Of a stretch of DNA of 64,000 bases, positions 34,150 to 45,903 are shown in pieces (position 1 is the first letter of the stretch; each line of letters starts with the position of its first letter). Below the pieces are notes generated by a model, which saw nothing but the letters and a program-made list of their open reading frames with translations, was not told the DNA's origin and ran no database searches. The translations under genes and the position numbers were made by a program. Source of the stretch: Hymenopellis radicata (lineage: Eukaryota > Basidiomycota > Agaricomycetes > Agaricales > Physalacriaceae). The DNA lies in contig JADNRX010000248.1 in assembly GCA_015501595.1 (NCBI GenBank), positions 18,307 to 82,306 of the forward strand, given 5' to 3'.

Positions 34150-35670
34150 CTAACGAACCATCGTAAGGTTTAAGGAGTGCGGCGGGATCTTGTTAGAGAC
34201 CCGAAACTTTTCAAATACAGCAGCGAGCTCCACTAAGTGAGCGTGACGATAAGCTTTTGAAGTTGAGAGCGGAATAATTTCCTCCATCCGGCGCCAGTAT
34301 AGCAGAAAAGCGAGGGAAGTCCATCCGCCGTCGCTGCCACCGTTTCTGGGGAACGCCCGCAAGCAAGAGCTCTACTGCGCCCCAATGCGAAAACTGTGGC
34401 CGTGGATGTGGTACAGTCCACGAGAATCCCACAACTTGCGGCCAAAGGAGAGGAAAGAGCTCTTGGAAAGGTGAGACCACTTTTTCGGAGATGCGGCATA
34501 TGCGAAGAGCGGGGCGTCCTCCGTAACTGAGGCGTTAACCGAGAGGTGATTGCGTAAGGCCGCCACAGGACAGAGGTCGTCATCACGCGCAGTCAACGTG
34601 ACGTTCGCGCCCTCCTCCTTAGTCGTCTTTGACCAAGGTATATGGAAGTGCGCCGATGAGACGCCACCTCGCAGTCGAGAGAACTTCACCCTAGTCAAAT
34701 CAGCATTGATCCGATAACGAGAAAAAACAAACGTACTGGACAGCACGCGTGACATGGTAGGTGGGGTCGAAATCGGCAGTCTTGGCCACTACAATTTCTC
34801 CAAGACGTCGACAACCCAGAATGCACATGCTGCCGCGGCCCACACGGCGGCGTCTATCGGCTTCTTCAGATCCACGTCCTCCCTGAGGGCAATCAAGTGC
34901 TCCAAAGACACCGGAGCGCGAAGCGGTCGCTTGTGATGCGCGCCTTCCTTCCTTGCGGATGTGCGAGCCATCTGGACCCAGCGATGGTCGCCGCACCATG
35001 GCGCGTTATTGATGTCGTGCCAAGCTTTGAGACCGCTCATCCAATTCTTGATTGCGCCTCCCCCGACCGAACCCTTGTACTCTCCGATGAATGCACACAG
35101 TAATGCGTAGGATGCTGGCATGCGTTTCTTCTCGGAAATATCGTAACGGTCGCAGAATTGATGGAAGCGTATAAGGCCCGCTGCGTAGGTGACCTTTGTG
35201 CTGGGCGCGTATGCGTTGCGCAGGGAGGAGAGGGCTAGCTCCACCAGCTCTGAAGGAAGTTCCTCGTCCAACAGCTGACGGTGAAGCACAGCGTACTCGG
35301 AAGACCACCCAAATAGGCAATCACCCGCGGGGATATCAGGTCGTATGTCGTTGTTGACGATCCGGTTGGACTTTTTTGGTTTTCGTGTTGATTTCGCTGA
35401 TGGACGGGATGAAAGTACAAAAGAGCGCGATGTGCGCGACGGCAAGTGATCCACTGGTTGATTGAAAGGTGGTGGAAGCGAAGACTCGAGTAAAGGAGGG
35501 TCATCTGATGATAAAGCAAATATGGAGGACTTGAAGATGTGACTGGAGTTGGCTGAAGGAATTGGAGGAGCTGGGGGGGCAGGAGGTGGTGATGATTTGA
35601 ATGAGAATGAAAATATTGATGGAATCGACATGGTTCGGGAGTCAGAGAGGCGCGGCGAAAGGCGCCGCAA
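34150..35670 (-). CDS. Ngaro tyrosine recombinase, frame breaks
   Basis: YR-family integrase of the element, thought to insert a circular cDNA by strand exchange. After a Pro/Ser-rich leader (35670-35300) comes a core-binding region with NAYAPSTKVTYAAGLIRFHQ, FCDRYDI and WMSGLKAWHDINNAPW. The catalytic part follows: CRRLGEIVVAKTADFDP (first catalytic Arg), HIPWSKTTKEEGANVTLT (beta sheet and Lys region), HGHSFRIG (HxxR), and WTSLAFLLYWRRMEEIIP with the nucleophile Tyr. Frame slips of one missing base occur at a G3 run (34815-34817), a G4 run (34380-34383) and a C4 run (34348-34351); the last stretch is readable only after allowing them. Because the terminal repeats are near identical, the element is young and these slips are more likely errors than decay. 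Confidence 0.82.
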
Positions 35671-35684
35671 ATCTGAATGGTGTA

Positions 35685-38133
35685 TTAGACATTGACAAGG
35701 AACTCGCGAAGCTCGTCAGGGAGCGTGATTCGGGTGTGAATTTTCATATCCGGTGGACCAAATTCCCCGCGCGAGATGGGGTCAGCCGGATTGACAGCAG
35801 TCGCCACGTATTCGTATGCGGGTGAGATGCCCGTAGCGACAAGTGTGGTAAAAGAACGACGGATGGAGAGATTAATGAAAGGGTTTGGGCATCGACCTTT
35901 GCGAAAGGCGCCAATCGAGCCATCGTTATCCGAGTGAACAAGGAGGTGAGCGTCCCTCACGCCCAGAGCCTGAAGGAAAAGGAAGAGGATTTCGATTGCG
36001 ACTGTCTCCAGCCAGCCGATGTCGCGACCTGGCGCGAGTGCTTTCCAATTCGGTACAAGGCGGAAGGCGGCCCATCGACCCCGGATAAGGATCCCGATAC
36101 CCCACGAGGTTGATGCGTCCACGTACAACCTCAGGTCAATGGGTGGACCCAACGCCTTCAGCGGACGCGTGAAATGAGGTTCCGACAGCTTCCGCACCCA
36201 CCACTTGACATCCGAGATGACCGAAGGTGGCGGGTGGCGACGAATGAACTCGTTGCCCTTGAAGGATGAAGCAAAGTTGGACAGGGATGAGAGATAGGCG
36301 GTGCCCGTCGTGTGGACAAATGCCACATGACATAGCGACCTGTGAATCTTGTTGATTTCTTCCAGAGTACAAGCTGCGCCTGAGAAACATGCAGCGAATA
36401 CCTCCGCGCGCTGCAAAAACTTCAGGCGCTTCTCCTCCGTGAAGCCAACCCAACGCTCTGCAAAATGCCAGAGATATCCAATGAAGACCGTCAAGAAGAC
36501 AAAGTCAAGATCGCCTTTGTCGTTCCAGGGAGTCATAAGAGGCGCGACCATGGCCATCATGTCGTCGTGGTCGAAATCATAACGGAACTTGCCCACTGTG
36601 ATACGCCCATCAGGTTTGGCGAAACGAACGTTCTTGATGTCGTCTTCGTACTTGAGACCGACATCCACGCCCTGAGCCTCCCATACGTGCATGAGCGCGT
36701 TCGCAATCATCCCCGCATTACTGCTGGCAGATGCGGCTCCAAACGGAAAAGTATGCTCGATGTAGAAGTCATCCACGTTGCCTTGAACACAAGGACGTCA
36801 GAAATGACAAAACGCGCTATGACGCGACAGAATCACCTTGGAAAACCAAGTACGGCTTGTGATCTGGAAGTACGGGACACGTGCGATGGAATTTCGCAAT
36901 ATCTTTGGTACACGCTTGTGCACCGGGAGGCGCATTCGCCACCTGAAGATGAAGTCAGCCACATGGCTTAAGACAAGTTATGAGTTATGCGAGACGCCTC
37001 ACTACGGAGTGCTCGGGAGACGCCTCACAACGGAGTGCTCCGGACGATGACATCCCAACGAGGGAGTCAGGCAAGGCGTCTCACGCGAGAACACCGAGCG
37101 AGGATGACGAAAATCAAAAACGCCTGCACAGAAACTCCCCCAAAACACAGAACAAAGAAATGCAGTCTATATACCCTTAAACACGACGGAGACTACTCAC
37201 GATTTGTTCGACCTGGGGTGCCATATCGAAATGAGTCGGAAAGTCCTCCTTGTGGATATGATGGTTGACAGCCGGTGCGTCGCGACAATCCTTCGACAAG
37301 TGGCGGCACACGCGCAACTTGTCCGGCAGTCCCGGACCCTGCGTGGTCTCCGAGACGATGAGAGGAGAGGAATGAAATGGACCACGCAGGATCCGTTCCA
37401 CATCAGAACGAGAGAAAGGACCAGAGATACGACCTGCGGCAAGCTCGTCCGCGATGTACTTGTCGACAGCAGATTTGTGCGTGCGACAAGAAGGGTGATT
37501 AGGGATTATAATGGTTGAAGTCAAGGGAGGCATGCGACCGAGCGGAAAACCGTTACGCAGATTATTGCAAAGGAGAGGATATTTCGATAAAAGATTATGC
37601 TGAGAGAGTAAGCGTTCGAAGGCGTCAACGTCGTAAGGTGTAACAATTCTTGAGAATATTTCATTGTCGAGTTCGGTAGCATTGGGCAAAGGCGGTCGGT
37701 GAATAATCGTATCAGAGAAGTCGGTGTAGCAAAGGAATGGACGGGATGAGGATGGGGCATCTTCAAGGTCGCTCGCGGCAAGAGTAAGAGAAGGCGTGGT
37801 GGTCCCTGGAACCACACCAAGAACAGACGTCGAGGCGATCTGTGTCGGGGTGGGTGCACTTCCCTGTGCCGGCGACGTTGAAGAGGCTGCAGATCTGGAC
37901 TCTCGAGGTCGGGTGGAGGAGGTTCTTGTCCCTGACGATGCCCCAGATCGGCCTCGTGTTTGACTTCTGTGAGTGGTTAGTGGAGAGGTGCCCCCGCTCG
38001 CCACACGCGAGGCATACAGGGGAGACGCCCTCTCCCGGGCCGCGACGCGTACCCCGAAAGGACCCGCGCGAGGCTCCATCACCGGAGCCTCGCGCGGATG
38101 AGTTCTTCCCAGAGCGAGCGGCGACGTCCGCAC
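35685..38133 (-). CDS. Ngaro reverse transcriptase / RNase H
   Basis: The N-terminal RT part is in 38133-37201: GPFSRSDVERILRGPFHSSP and PDKLRVCRHLSKD, then THFDMAPQVEQI. An apparent intron or spliced gap, 37200 to about 36932, joins to VANAPPGAQACTKDIAKFHR and PDHKPYLVFQG, and another about 50-base intron joins to the ORF that runs to 35685. There, FYIEHTFPFGAASASSNAGM and the catalytic box KYEDD (about 36645, YxDD type) complete the RT. RNase H follows with YVDASTSWGIGI (Asp), LETVAIEIL (Glu) and HSDNDGS (Asp). The RT frame overlaps the end of gag by about 370 bases in the +1 frame, so translation may need frameshifting or reinitiation. It makes cDNA from the element RNA. Confidence 0.85.
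36985..37045. repeat. 27-base tandem direct repeat inside RT gap
   Basis: Two tandem copies of GAGACGCCTCACNACGGAG followed by TGCTC lie between the RT exons, and an inverted GGCGTCTCAC lies at about 37074-37083. Confidence 0.6.
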
Positions 38134-39130
38134 GCTCCCTCTTCAACGCTTCTTCCACCAACAAAGCTGCCTGCTTCTTCGCGTTGTAGGTGATCAACGC
38201 ATTAGAGTACTCACGGTCGTAGAAAGCCCCGTCGTATGTCGTAGGCGTGACAGCATACTCGTGCCTCAACTTTGCCTCGACCGGAGCCCATGCTTCGTAC
38301 TCGGCGACCTTCTCCGTGAGTGTGTCGAAGAATGAGTAGTGTTGGGACCAACGAAGCGCGTACGGACCCTGTGCACCCGCCTTATCTCTCAAACGGCAGA
38401 ATCTGAGGCGATTCTGAGCGCACTCAGTATATTCTCCGTACGACGGGCGAACGTCGTCACCGAAGCGCTTGACAAGCTCTTCGACGTTGAGGATGTAGCG
38501 ACGAGCTACCGAGCCGGGCGCGGGATTCGCTTTGATGATGGGGAGGGTAGCAGCATTCTCCCAGACGTAGCGCAGCGCGGAGTTGGAGAAGACGGACTGT
38601 GGAAGGGGAGTCACGTCTTCAGAATCATATAAACTCTGGTGAAATTTGACGTCGAGCTTAGCTCCGGGAGCCCTCTGCACTTCCTGCGTCGTGTCCATGA
38701 CCTTGTTGTCCTTCGGCGCGTCAGCAGCAGCCTTTGCGTCCTCCTTCTTCTTCTTCTCATCCGCCTTCCATGCGGCGACGCCGTTCCAAATGTACATCGG
38801 GACCTTTTTTACATGAGATAAGAAATCAGTCTCGCAAAATGAACGCTCTTCCTCCCGAGTAAAAGAGATATACGAAGCGGCAGGAGAGCCTGCGCTCGTC
38901 ACACCGGCGGCACCCAATGTAAAATCCATCGTCTTTTGCTGACGATCGAGGTTTTCCGCCTCGATGTCCGCGTTTTTCGAGAGACGGAGCGTGATGTCGA
39001 GCTTCTTGAACATGGCACACACGGCGGCAGTGGTGTGCGTCCTGCGCGCGCGTGGCGGCGGCGGCGGCGGTGGTGGCGGCGCCGGCTGCGTGGGTTGACC
39101 CGGAGTCTGGCCTTGTGTTGGTTGGGCCAT
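37763..39130 (-). CDS. Ngaro gag-like nucleocapsid protein
   Basis: Start at 39130 (MAQPTQGQTPGQPTQPAPPP) with a run of nine prolines, then a helical region with charged tracts (ADEKKKKEDAKAAADAP) and an Arg/Gly-rich segment before the C-terminal zinc-binding motifs. These are CLACGERGHLSTNH (C-x2-C-x4-H-x4-H) and a second cluster, CSLFNVAGTGKC with VCSWCGSRDHHAFSYSC, of the form typical for mushroom DIRS/Ngaro gag proteins. Likely role: packaging element RNA. The frame is also open upstream to 39232, but that part lies in the A repeat. It ends at 37763 and overlaps the RT frame. Confidence 0.82.
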   Translation of the reverse strand: MAQPTQGQTPGQPTQPAPPPPPPPPPRARRTHTTAAVCAMFKKLDITLRLSKNADIEAENLDRQQKTMDFTLGAAGVTSAGSPAASYISFTREEERSFCETDFLSHVKKVPMYIWNGVAAWKADEKKKKEDAKAAADAPKDNKVMDTTQEVQRAPGAKLDVKFHQSLYDSEDVTPLPQSVFSNSALRYVWENAATLPIIKANPAPGSVARRYILNVEELVKRFGDDVRPSYGEYTECAQNRLRFCRLRDKAGAQGPYALRWSQHYSFFDTLTEKVAEYEAWAPVEAKLRHEYAVTPTTYDGAFYDREYSNALITYNAKKQAALLVEEALKRERADVAARSGKNSSARGSGDGASRGSFRGTRRGPGEGVSPVCLACGERGHLSTNHSQKSNTRPIWGIVRDKNLLHPTSRVQICSLFNVAGTGKCTHPDTDRLDVCSWCGSRDHHAFSYSCRERP

Positions 39131-39149
39131 GGTGAAAAGGAACGGTGGA

Positions 39150-39369
39150 AGAAAAGAAAATGAGATGAATGAATGAAGAGCGGGATATTGAACCCGCGAG
39201 GAGTCGAGGACAACGAACACGACGACCAGCAATACCCCAAAGAATTGGATTGCTGTCTCGTTGTATGTACATGTAGAATGTACACGACGACGGCCCTAGA
39301 TGGCCTGCACTATCTTATCCTTAGATAAGTTTATCGCTCGTTCCTCGCGATAACTTATCGCGGAATAAG
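39150..39369 (-). repeat. Ngaro A1 repeat
   Basis: Left terminal repeat in element orientation, matching 33402-33620. The hairpin lies at about 39324-39359. The promoter for element RNA presumably lies here. Confidence 0.88.
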
Positions 39370-40059
39370 CAAGTTGCTTCAACTTTCAGCATGACTAGCA
39401 AGTTAGTAACGTGTATACAGTAGCACCCAACATCATGAATAATCCTCCACAGAGAGTTGGTCATCGGAACGTCATCGTGAAGCATTCTGCACCGCGTTTG
39501 CGCCACCATCCATAAGACGGTACCGCCGGCGTGATGAGGTTCTCATCCCCGTCAAGTCCAATGATCTCCATGACGAAAAGTCATCATCGGTAGAATCCCT
39601 TATCCTACGCCCCACAGTGACGCAAACTAACGTGCTCGGGAGAAACGGTACCTACGGAGGATCCGATTACAGTAAGTATTCTACGTCTGTGGGGTAGACT
39701 CCGCAAATCAAGGCTGTACATACATCATAGGTGTACGCGTACGAGATGACTTAAACGGGATACAAGGTACATGTCCGCGCGTATACACTTGTCATCCATG
39801 CGCAGCAGTGACGTTGATGCTCCGTTTATCCTTTTCGGATTTGCGCCACACTTTACATCACGGCAGTTCAATGGTAGAATCAAATTAGTCTGTGGTATAC
39901 GTAGCGACATAGTGATATACGGTAGGTCTAACAGCAATGCAATGCAAGAACAATTACAGATAGTACAGTGGTCATACATGATGTGGGGCGTGGGTGTATG
40001 CAGAGAATGTACATATGCAATGCGAGTCCGTCCAAAAAGAGAGAAGAAGAAGAAAAATG
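39370..40059. other. no gene recognised
   Basis: Right flank of the retroelement and 3' region of the transcription factor gene. A 129-codon plus-strand frame (39771-40160) is antisense to the factor's last exon and has no motifs. Confidence 0.45.
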
Positions 40060-42400
40060 CTACCAAATACAATAACAGCCTTCCCAGTCAACATCTAAAC
40101 GACAATAGGAATCATGGGGTATCGGGGGCTCCGCTTGATCATCATTCAGTTTTGCAATGAATGATATGAGGCTTGTATATTTGTAAGTTGATATCCTATA
40201 GACCGCATAAGTAAACAGGACTTACATGGATGAGCGTACTCACTCATAAACGGCGACTCTGGCGAGAAAAAGTAGAGCAACTGGAAGCCAACGCGGATCG
40301 TCGCGTCGATGCCCTCTTCGGTAAAGTCCTTCGAGTCCTCCAGAAGTGCATGTGAACTCCGCAGACGGAGAACCTCGTCAATCAGTGCCCGTATAGCAAT
40401 CATGAGAAGTGTCTGGAGAAGGCGGTGAGCCAGAAGAACCTACAAGAAGAAGAGCATGATACTCACCCCGTGATCGGATTGGTACACGTAGAGTCCTTGA
40501 GCACTGAGAAGGCCCAGTGAATCATCGTATGCGCAGCAACGACGCAGTCTCGCCGTGCCCTGAACTCTGATGACGCGGCCACCTCATTCAGCTTAATTGT
40601 GGCGGCAAAGACCTGTGCGTGGACAAAGAAGACACTCGGCGACTTGGAGCTGTGCAGAGACGGGAGGTTGTGCCCGAGTTGAACGACCAATCGGTTCAAG
40701 ATTTGATATGTGTTAGGGAAGTTCTGCGTATTCCGACCTGCATGGAGGAAGGGATCAGCTTTAACGCGTCGGTCTAACATGAAACCACGAACCGGCGTTC
40801 CACTGACCAGCAAAGTATGTAACTTGCTGAAGAAGTATAGCCGCCTGCGCAGTCAACGCCAACAAAGAGCCTGACACATCGATTTGGCTTGCTTGACGCA
40901 GGAAGGCATTGACGGTCGATGTGGATTGCGGAGGCAGCACGTGCTAAATATAGATGCATGAATAAGGGTCTGGACAGAAAAATTGCCAAGGACACGTACG
41001 TGTTCGTATTGTTTCTTGTCGAGCGGCCATGGCGTATCAATCTGAAAGCCCGGTGCCTCCAGTGGCCCACATACTTCCGAAGGAGCATCCAGAGCTACGG
41101 CCAAGTTCTTGCAGAGAATCACGACCTGCCAGAACCCGTCTATCCGTTCGCCCTCCTCGATGGTCGTTACTGGAGGTAGTAGCGTGGCCATGCTCGCTTC
41201 ATCGCCTATACTGGTAGCGGATAATATGGATGGGGCATACACCTGTTCGGAACGAATCCTGTGCAGTCCGCAGCCCAGAGAGAGCGATAGAGCCCGCTAG
41301 CATGTTGTCGAGCCTCAAGGAGGTTGCCTATTCGTAGGAAGTAGTACGAGAGAAGGACTTCGGCCTGAATGGTCTGCATGTATCGTTCTGGGTGATCCGA
41401 TGTCAGACCGAGCGCTGTATGCTTCAGGGCGATATTGAGCAAATGGCGCTGGTCACCCCAGGCTTGATACTCCGCGCTTCGTTCTGAAAGGTGACAGCCC
41501 CAGAGATAGATAACCGTTAATACCGATGAACACGGTCGTTTGACGTGTCCCAGAGGGGGCGCCAGAGTAGCTGAGCTGTAGAAATTTGATGTATGGAGAA
41601 AGAAGCCGAGCTCTGGCGCGTATCTGAAGAAAATTTCGATGCTGTAGATAGAGTTTGTAATTAGACGCGTGGAGAACGAGTCAGATGTAATAACTTACAA
41701 ACTCCGAGCAATATGTGGCGCCGGTTCCTACGATTTCGAGTCAGTGGCACGAAGTGGAGATGAAAGAGAAGTTGGCAAACATCGGAGCTGTAATGAGGCG
41801 ATTCTGTTCTTCGACCTGAGGAACCGGGGGCGCCTGTTTCAATGTATGAGTACTGCAATGATTGTGAAACAGGGAGTACACGCTTACCAGGCGGTGTATC
41901 GACTAAGGGTGAGAGCACCGAGGAGTATGGCGAAGAGGTGCTTGTCCATGGAGGGTCGGACGTAGATGGGGCCAACATAGGTATCCCGTGAGCGTGTGTC
42001 GGGGCCTGGGCTGGATCCTCGTAGGGATTGTGCAAGATGATGGGTGATGGAAGCTCTGGCTGCTCGAGGTCTCTAAGTCGAGCCTCAAGCCGAGCAACCT
42101 GGTCCTCAAGTTGCTTTGTCCTAGACCGCCGCGGACTGTCTGCATATTCACACTCGTCATCTTTGGGATGCCGGAGACATGGTCCACATATTGGCTTGGC
42201 ACCGTCGCATTTCTAATAGTGGGGTCAGACGTCGGCAGCGAGTGAAGTCAAAAGATGGAACTTACGATTTTTAGAAATCTGAAAGAAAATTAGTAAGTGT
42301 TGAAAGTATTGAAAGGCCTTGTTGCGCACCTGCAGGTCAAGCAAGCTTTTCCCCTTTTCAAAGGCTTTGTATCTGTCGTGTTCTTGGGAGTAGCGGACAT
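40060..42400 (-). CDS. Zn(II)2Cys6 transcription factor
   Basis: Fungal binuclear-cluster regulator. ATG at 42400 opens MSATPKNTTDTKPLKRGKAC. The six zinc-binding cysteines come together over three exons: KRGKACLTCRFLKIKCDG, then AKPICGPCLRHPKDDEC, giving C-x2-C-x6-C-x6-C-x2-C-x8-C. A linker and coiled coil (QLEDQVARLEARLRDLEQ) for dimerisation follow. The middle-homology-like region is spread over about six more exons: QAEVLLSYYFLRIGNLLEAR (about 41360), GERIDGFWQVVILCKNLAVA (about 41130) and GIDATIRVGFQLLYFF (about 40290). The end is PHDSYCRLDVDWEG, with the stop at 40060. It acts in the nucleus on CGG-type sites. Targets are unknown; it lies next to the Ngaro insertion, only about 0.7 kb from the element's edge. 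Confidence 0.85.
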
Positions 42401-42457
42401 GCAAGGCAATGAAGGGGGAGAGGAGACGAAATTTTGAAAGACTCATGCATGGCGGTC

Positions 42458-42465
42458 TTTATATA
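42458..42465 (-). promoter_or_regulatory. TATA box of transcription factor gene
   Basis: TATATAAA on the minus strand, 58 bases upstream of the ATG at 42400. Confidence 0.5.
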
Positions 42466-45400
42466 GGCAGGGAATACCCGAATGTTCTGGAGGATCGCGG
42501 ATCTGGTCGTCCCAATATTGGCTCCGTGCAGTGTACCTTTTCTCGTGAGATCTGGATACTGACGGTAAACGGAAAGCTGTGTTATGACAGGAAGCAAGCC
42601 GCGGTCGATCATCCGGCTAACCGGCTTCTTACCTCTAGTCACATGATCCCTTTCCTCTTTCCGACATGGACTTGCTCTAATTCTTTCCTTGTCCTCGTCA
42701 CTCCAACACCATTGTTCACTCGTTAAAGGCCGTCTACTACCTGGCCTATCTGACCCTTCGGCCGACGTAGTCTATTCTCCTTGATGGACTTCACAGCAAG
42801 GTTTATTAGCTGCTTGGTAAACATTGACCTGTCGCCTTGCGCATCGGACTTAGCGTATTCATCAGCAACTCGGCTTGTCGATTCTCCGCTTCCTGTCTAC
42901 GACTCCATGACGCGTACTCTGTAATACCGACCATATCAGCTTGATTCCTGGTTTAGTATTATGCTTACTTCGCTTCTGAAATGGCGTCTTCATTTCACGG
43001 AAGGCTGTGGATCCTCCGCAGTCCTGCAACTTCAAGTGACTCACTCCGTCCTGGACCTCGTGTCATTAGCTTCGGAAGTCTCCACCAAACAACTGCGGAT
43101 CAAATCGTCGGAGCTTCCCCAATTCTTTGCCCTGCTCAAGATTATCTTTCGAATCCCGTCCTTGTGCGTTGGGCAAAGGGAAGGCTGCCTCGAGGTGATT
43201 GCTTGACTCGTTTTGAGTCACTATGACACCCTTCCTCCACTTCGTACGTGCGTAATTCTGGACTGGACTGCCTTCAACGTCACCTCTCCAATTGTAAAGG
43301 CATTCTTCGCTTGAAACATCACGCCACATTGTTATTCTTTAGTACGGATCCAGGCTCTTCCAATTGGCCTGGGCCTACTATACTCCAACCTGATGCATAG
43401 ACTCAGAGCGGCAGCAGATTGTGCCCTGCTCTCCCACCAGTGTTGACTGCCTGCCATAGCCTTGTTGATTCAACACTGCAATCAGGCACCAGGCACGCAT
43501 ATTCCTGACATCTGATTCTTGAATCCGGCCGGTGGTAAGTAACTCTAAATCTTTTCATTTTCTGACCGGCTATGTTGAACGCCAATCCCTGCTGGTGTGC
43601 GCTGATCTAGGGGAGGCGAGGCGTTCACTAGACTCCGTTCATTCGACCAGATCCCTTGGCGGCGTTTGAACTTTACTTCTCTCCACATGAACAGTGATGA
43701 ACTTGTCACCTAGCATGAATTGCGGAACGTTTGCCGTCGAAGACTGACTCATACAATAGGTCTACCATCGCCGGTGTTTTCGGTGTTAGCTATTGTGTCC
43801 TCTAGGCTACTCCCCTCCTCCATGGATTTCGGAATTGCCGTTTATGACCGTGATTTGCAGAACGAAAGACAACAAGGCTCAGCTTCTATGCTCCTTGCAC
43901 GTACATGTTACGAAACATTCGCTCCCCTGCCATACACTCACTCCAACGATTTTGGGTGTTGACCCTGTACTCGCTGCTTTCCGAACCTCTGACGACCACG
44001 GTAGAAGACAAGTCCCGAGATCGCATCTGTCAACCTCTGTCAACGCGATTCTGAGATGATGGATTTGCAAGCTTCTTTGATTGGCATTCTGCGCTCACCC
44101 TGGAACGATGTATGGTAAGCCCGTTTGGCTACATCGACAGTCCATATGATGATTCTATCATTGCCGTATTAAATCCTCGAAGTAGGTCCATGTGGTAGCC
44201 GTGTGCCATCATCGGCAGCAAGACTCGTCCGGGAGAACGAGTTCCTTCCATCCATCTTGATTCTCAGTAAGAAGGATCATCACAGCGAGGCCGGGCGAAC
44301 ACATGGTGATGTCCGAGGCGGGCAGAGGCGGACAGGGCGCGAACGTAACTCGGAAGAGGTCTCGGAGACCACGGTTCGACGCTCAGCGATGAATCAACGC
44401 GGGTCGGGAGAACTTGGCGCGGCCCCGACCGCATGGCCGATACCCGAATTTAGCGCATAGAAGTTGTTTGTATGCCGGAGGGGCGCGTGGACGGGAAATT
44501 TTTTGGAGGCTGCTCCGCCCGAATGACTCCCAGGTTTCCCCGATGCGAAGACTTCTGTAAAGTTCGAGCCGTCTATACCCGGTTGGAGCGCTAGTGTCGT
44601 TCTTTAACGAAGCTCAGGCCATACTTAGTCCGTGCATATGATTGCTCTAAATTAGAGTCTATTATAAACATGTCGCCGTCGCCCACATTCACCGAGAATG
44701 AGTTAGGAAATTTTTTCGTCGTTACTGAGCACACGGTTTAACGTTGACGCTTTACGAGACTACGAACAACGAGCTTCTCATCTGTAGCACGACGGGCTCG
44801 GCACTGAGAGAAGCTCTCAAGTGTAATTATATCTGCGCGTTTCCACTAAAACTGCTAACTTGAAAGTCTGGAATAATCACGTACAGGACCGTGACGTTGC
44901 CATCCTTTTTTTTCTGGTACCACATGGATTGAAGGAACCGGTCTATACAAACAGACTTGAACCTGTATCTATGGAGTTGGAAATACTGCGAGCTTAGCCT
45001 GAGACAGATGCGTCGCCCGAACGGCTATCCGGGCGCTGCTGTAAGTCGAATTAAACTTGAAGACGGAAACGTTCGATTCCCTGAAAGGTATAGGACTTTC
45101 GCATCACCTAATGGGATGCATGTAACATTTTATCATCTTATGACAGGCGTTCAAAATGGAAATGTTACGCCACGATCAACCAGTCAGCGATCAACACGCA
45201 AATGCCTCCTCATATTTTTTTCACATTGAATCATCGCCCAGACTCTTGGAATGGACACACACAAATGCTGCGAAATCTACGTATAAGCACAATAAGTTAT
45301 AATGGGTTCAGCCGGGTGAGTATGTACGGAGACTGCTCAGATGTCTGAAGCGTTGATTGCAGCCAGGACATATCTTGCTCTTCGAAGCATGCAGCTGGTC

Positions 45401-45661
45401 ATGACCAGGACCCAGCGACGAGTGAAGGGGCGACTTCAAATAGTGCCGCTCAGACTTAACGTGGGTCGTGTATCCCATGGCGGTATAGAAATGAAGTCAA
45501 CTCACAGTTGGTGAGAGGGGCAAAATCGCAAGCTTTTGATAATGTTCTGGAGTTCGTCATAAAGGTTTTGACGCTACTCGCCGATCTAGAGCTCTCATTG
45601 TACGCCTGTCAGAGCCAGCAGCATGCCTCCTGTTGTGAAGATAGTTGGATCAAGAGGGCGG
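42466..45661. other. 3.2 kb without a recognised gene
   Basis: Many short frames, none convincing. A minus-strand frame of 87 codons (43066-43329, starting MWRDVSSEECLYNWRGDVEG) and a minus-strand stretch near 43640-43740 (VPQFMLGDKFITVHVE) look mildly protein-like but cannot be extended or assigned. This may be relic DNA next to the arm B break. Confidence 0.4.
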
Positions 45662-45903
45662 GTCGAGATGGGTGCGATTACTGGGCTCTACGGTGGAATT
45701 GGTGGCGATGCTAAAGTAGTTGCTGGCAAGGTAGGTTCAGATATCTCGGGCCCAAATCGAAGCGCTGACAAATTTAATAGCACCTCATTGCTTGGGCGCG
45801 CATCGGAGTGAAGACTACACTAGGTGCGGACGAGAAACTTGCGGATGATGTATGGGGATGGTCACGTGAGGCGAAAGAGAAAGCGTGTGGTGTCTTCTAC
45901 TGA
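45662..45903 (+). pseudogene. short-chain dehydrogenase 3' tail
   Basis: Only the last two exon pieces of the dehydrogenase are present: MGAITGLYGGIGGDAKVVAG, then the intron, then ARIGVKTTLGADEKLADDVW to the stop at 45903. The final exon has a 3-base in-frame insertion relative to arm A. The catalytic part is missing, so this cannot encode an enzyme. Confidence 0.85.

Larger units (their letters stand above)
33031..39369 (-). mobile_element. Ngaro-type tyrosine-recombinase retrotransposon
   Basis: About 6.3 kb, transcribed on the minus strand. In element orientation the structure is A1 (39369-39150), gag, reverse transcriptase/RNase H, tyrosine recombinase, B1 (33952-33616), A2 (33620-33402), a 31-base spacer, B2 (33370-33031). 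This split direct-repeat layout (A1-ORFs-B1-A2-B2) is diagnostic of Ngaro elements. There is no methyltransferase domain as in DIRS, no integrase or protease as in LTR elements, and no target-site duplication, as expected for recombinase-mediated insertion through a circle. The A copies differ by about one base and the B copies by a few, so the insertion is young. Edges share ATAAG. Confidence 0.9.

Noticed and set aside
33031..39369. LTR retrotransposon or Crypton
   Set aside because: No LTR-type protease or integrase and no target duplication, so not LTR. Presence of reverse transcriptase and RNase H excludes a Crypton. Split repeats fit Ngaro.
39771..40160. 129-codon plus-strand frame
   Set aside because: Partly antisense to the last exon of the Zn2Cys6 factor; no motif.
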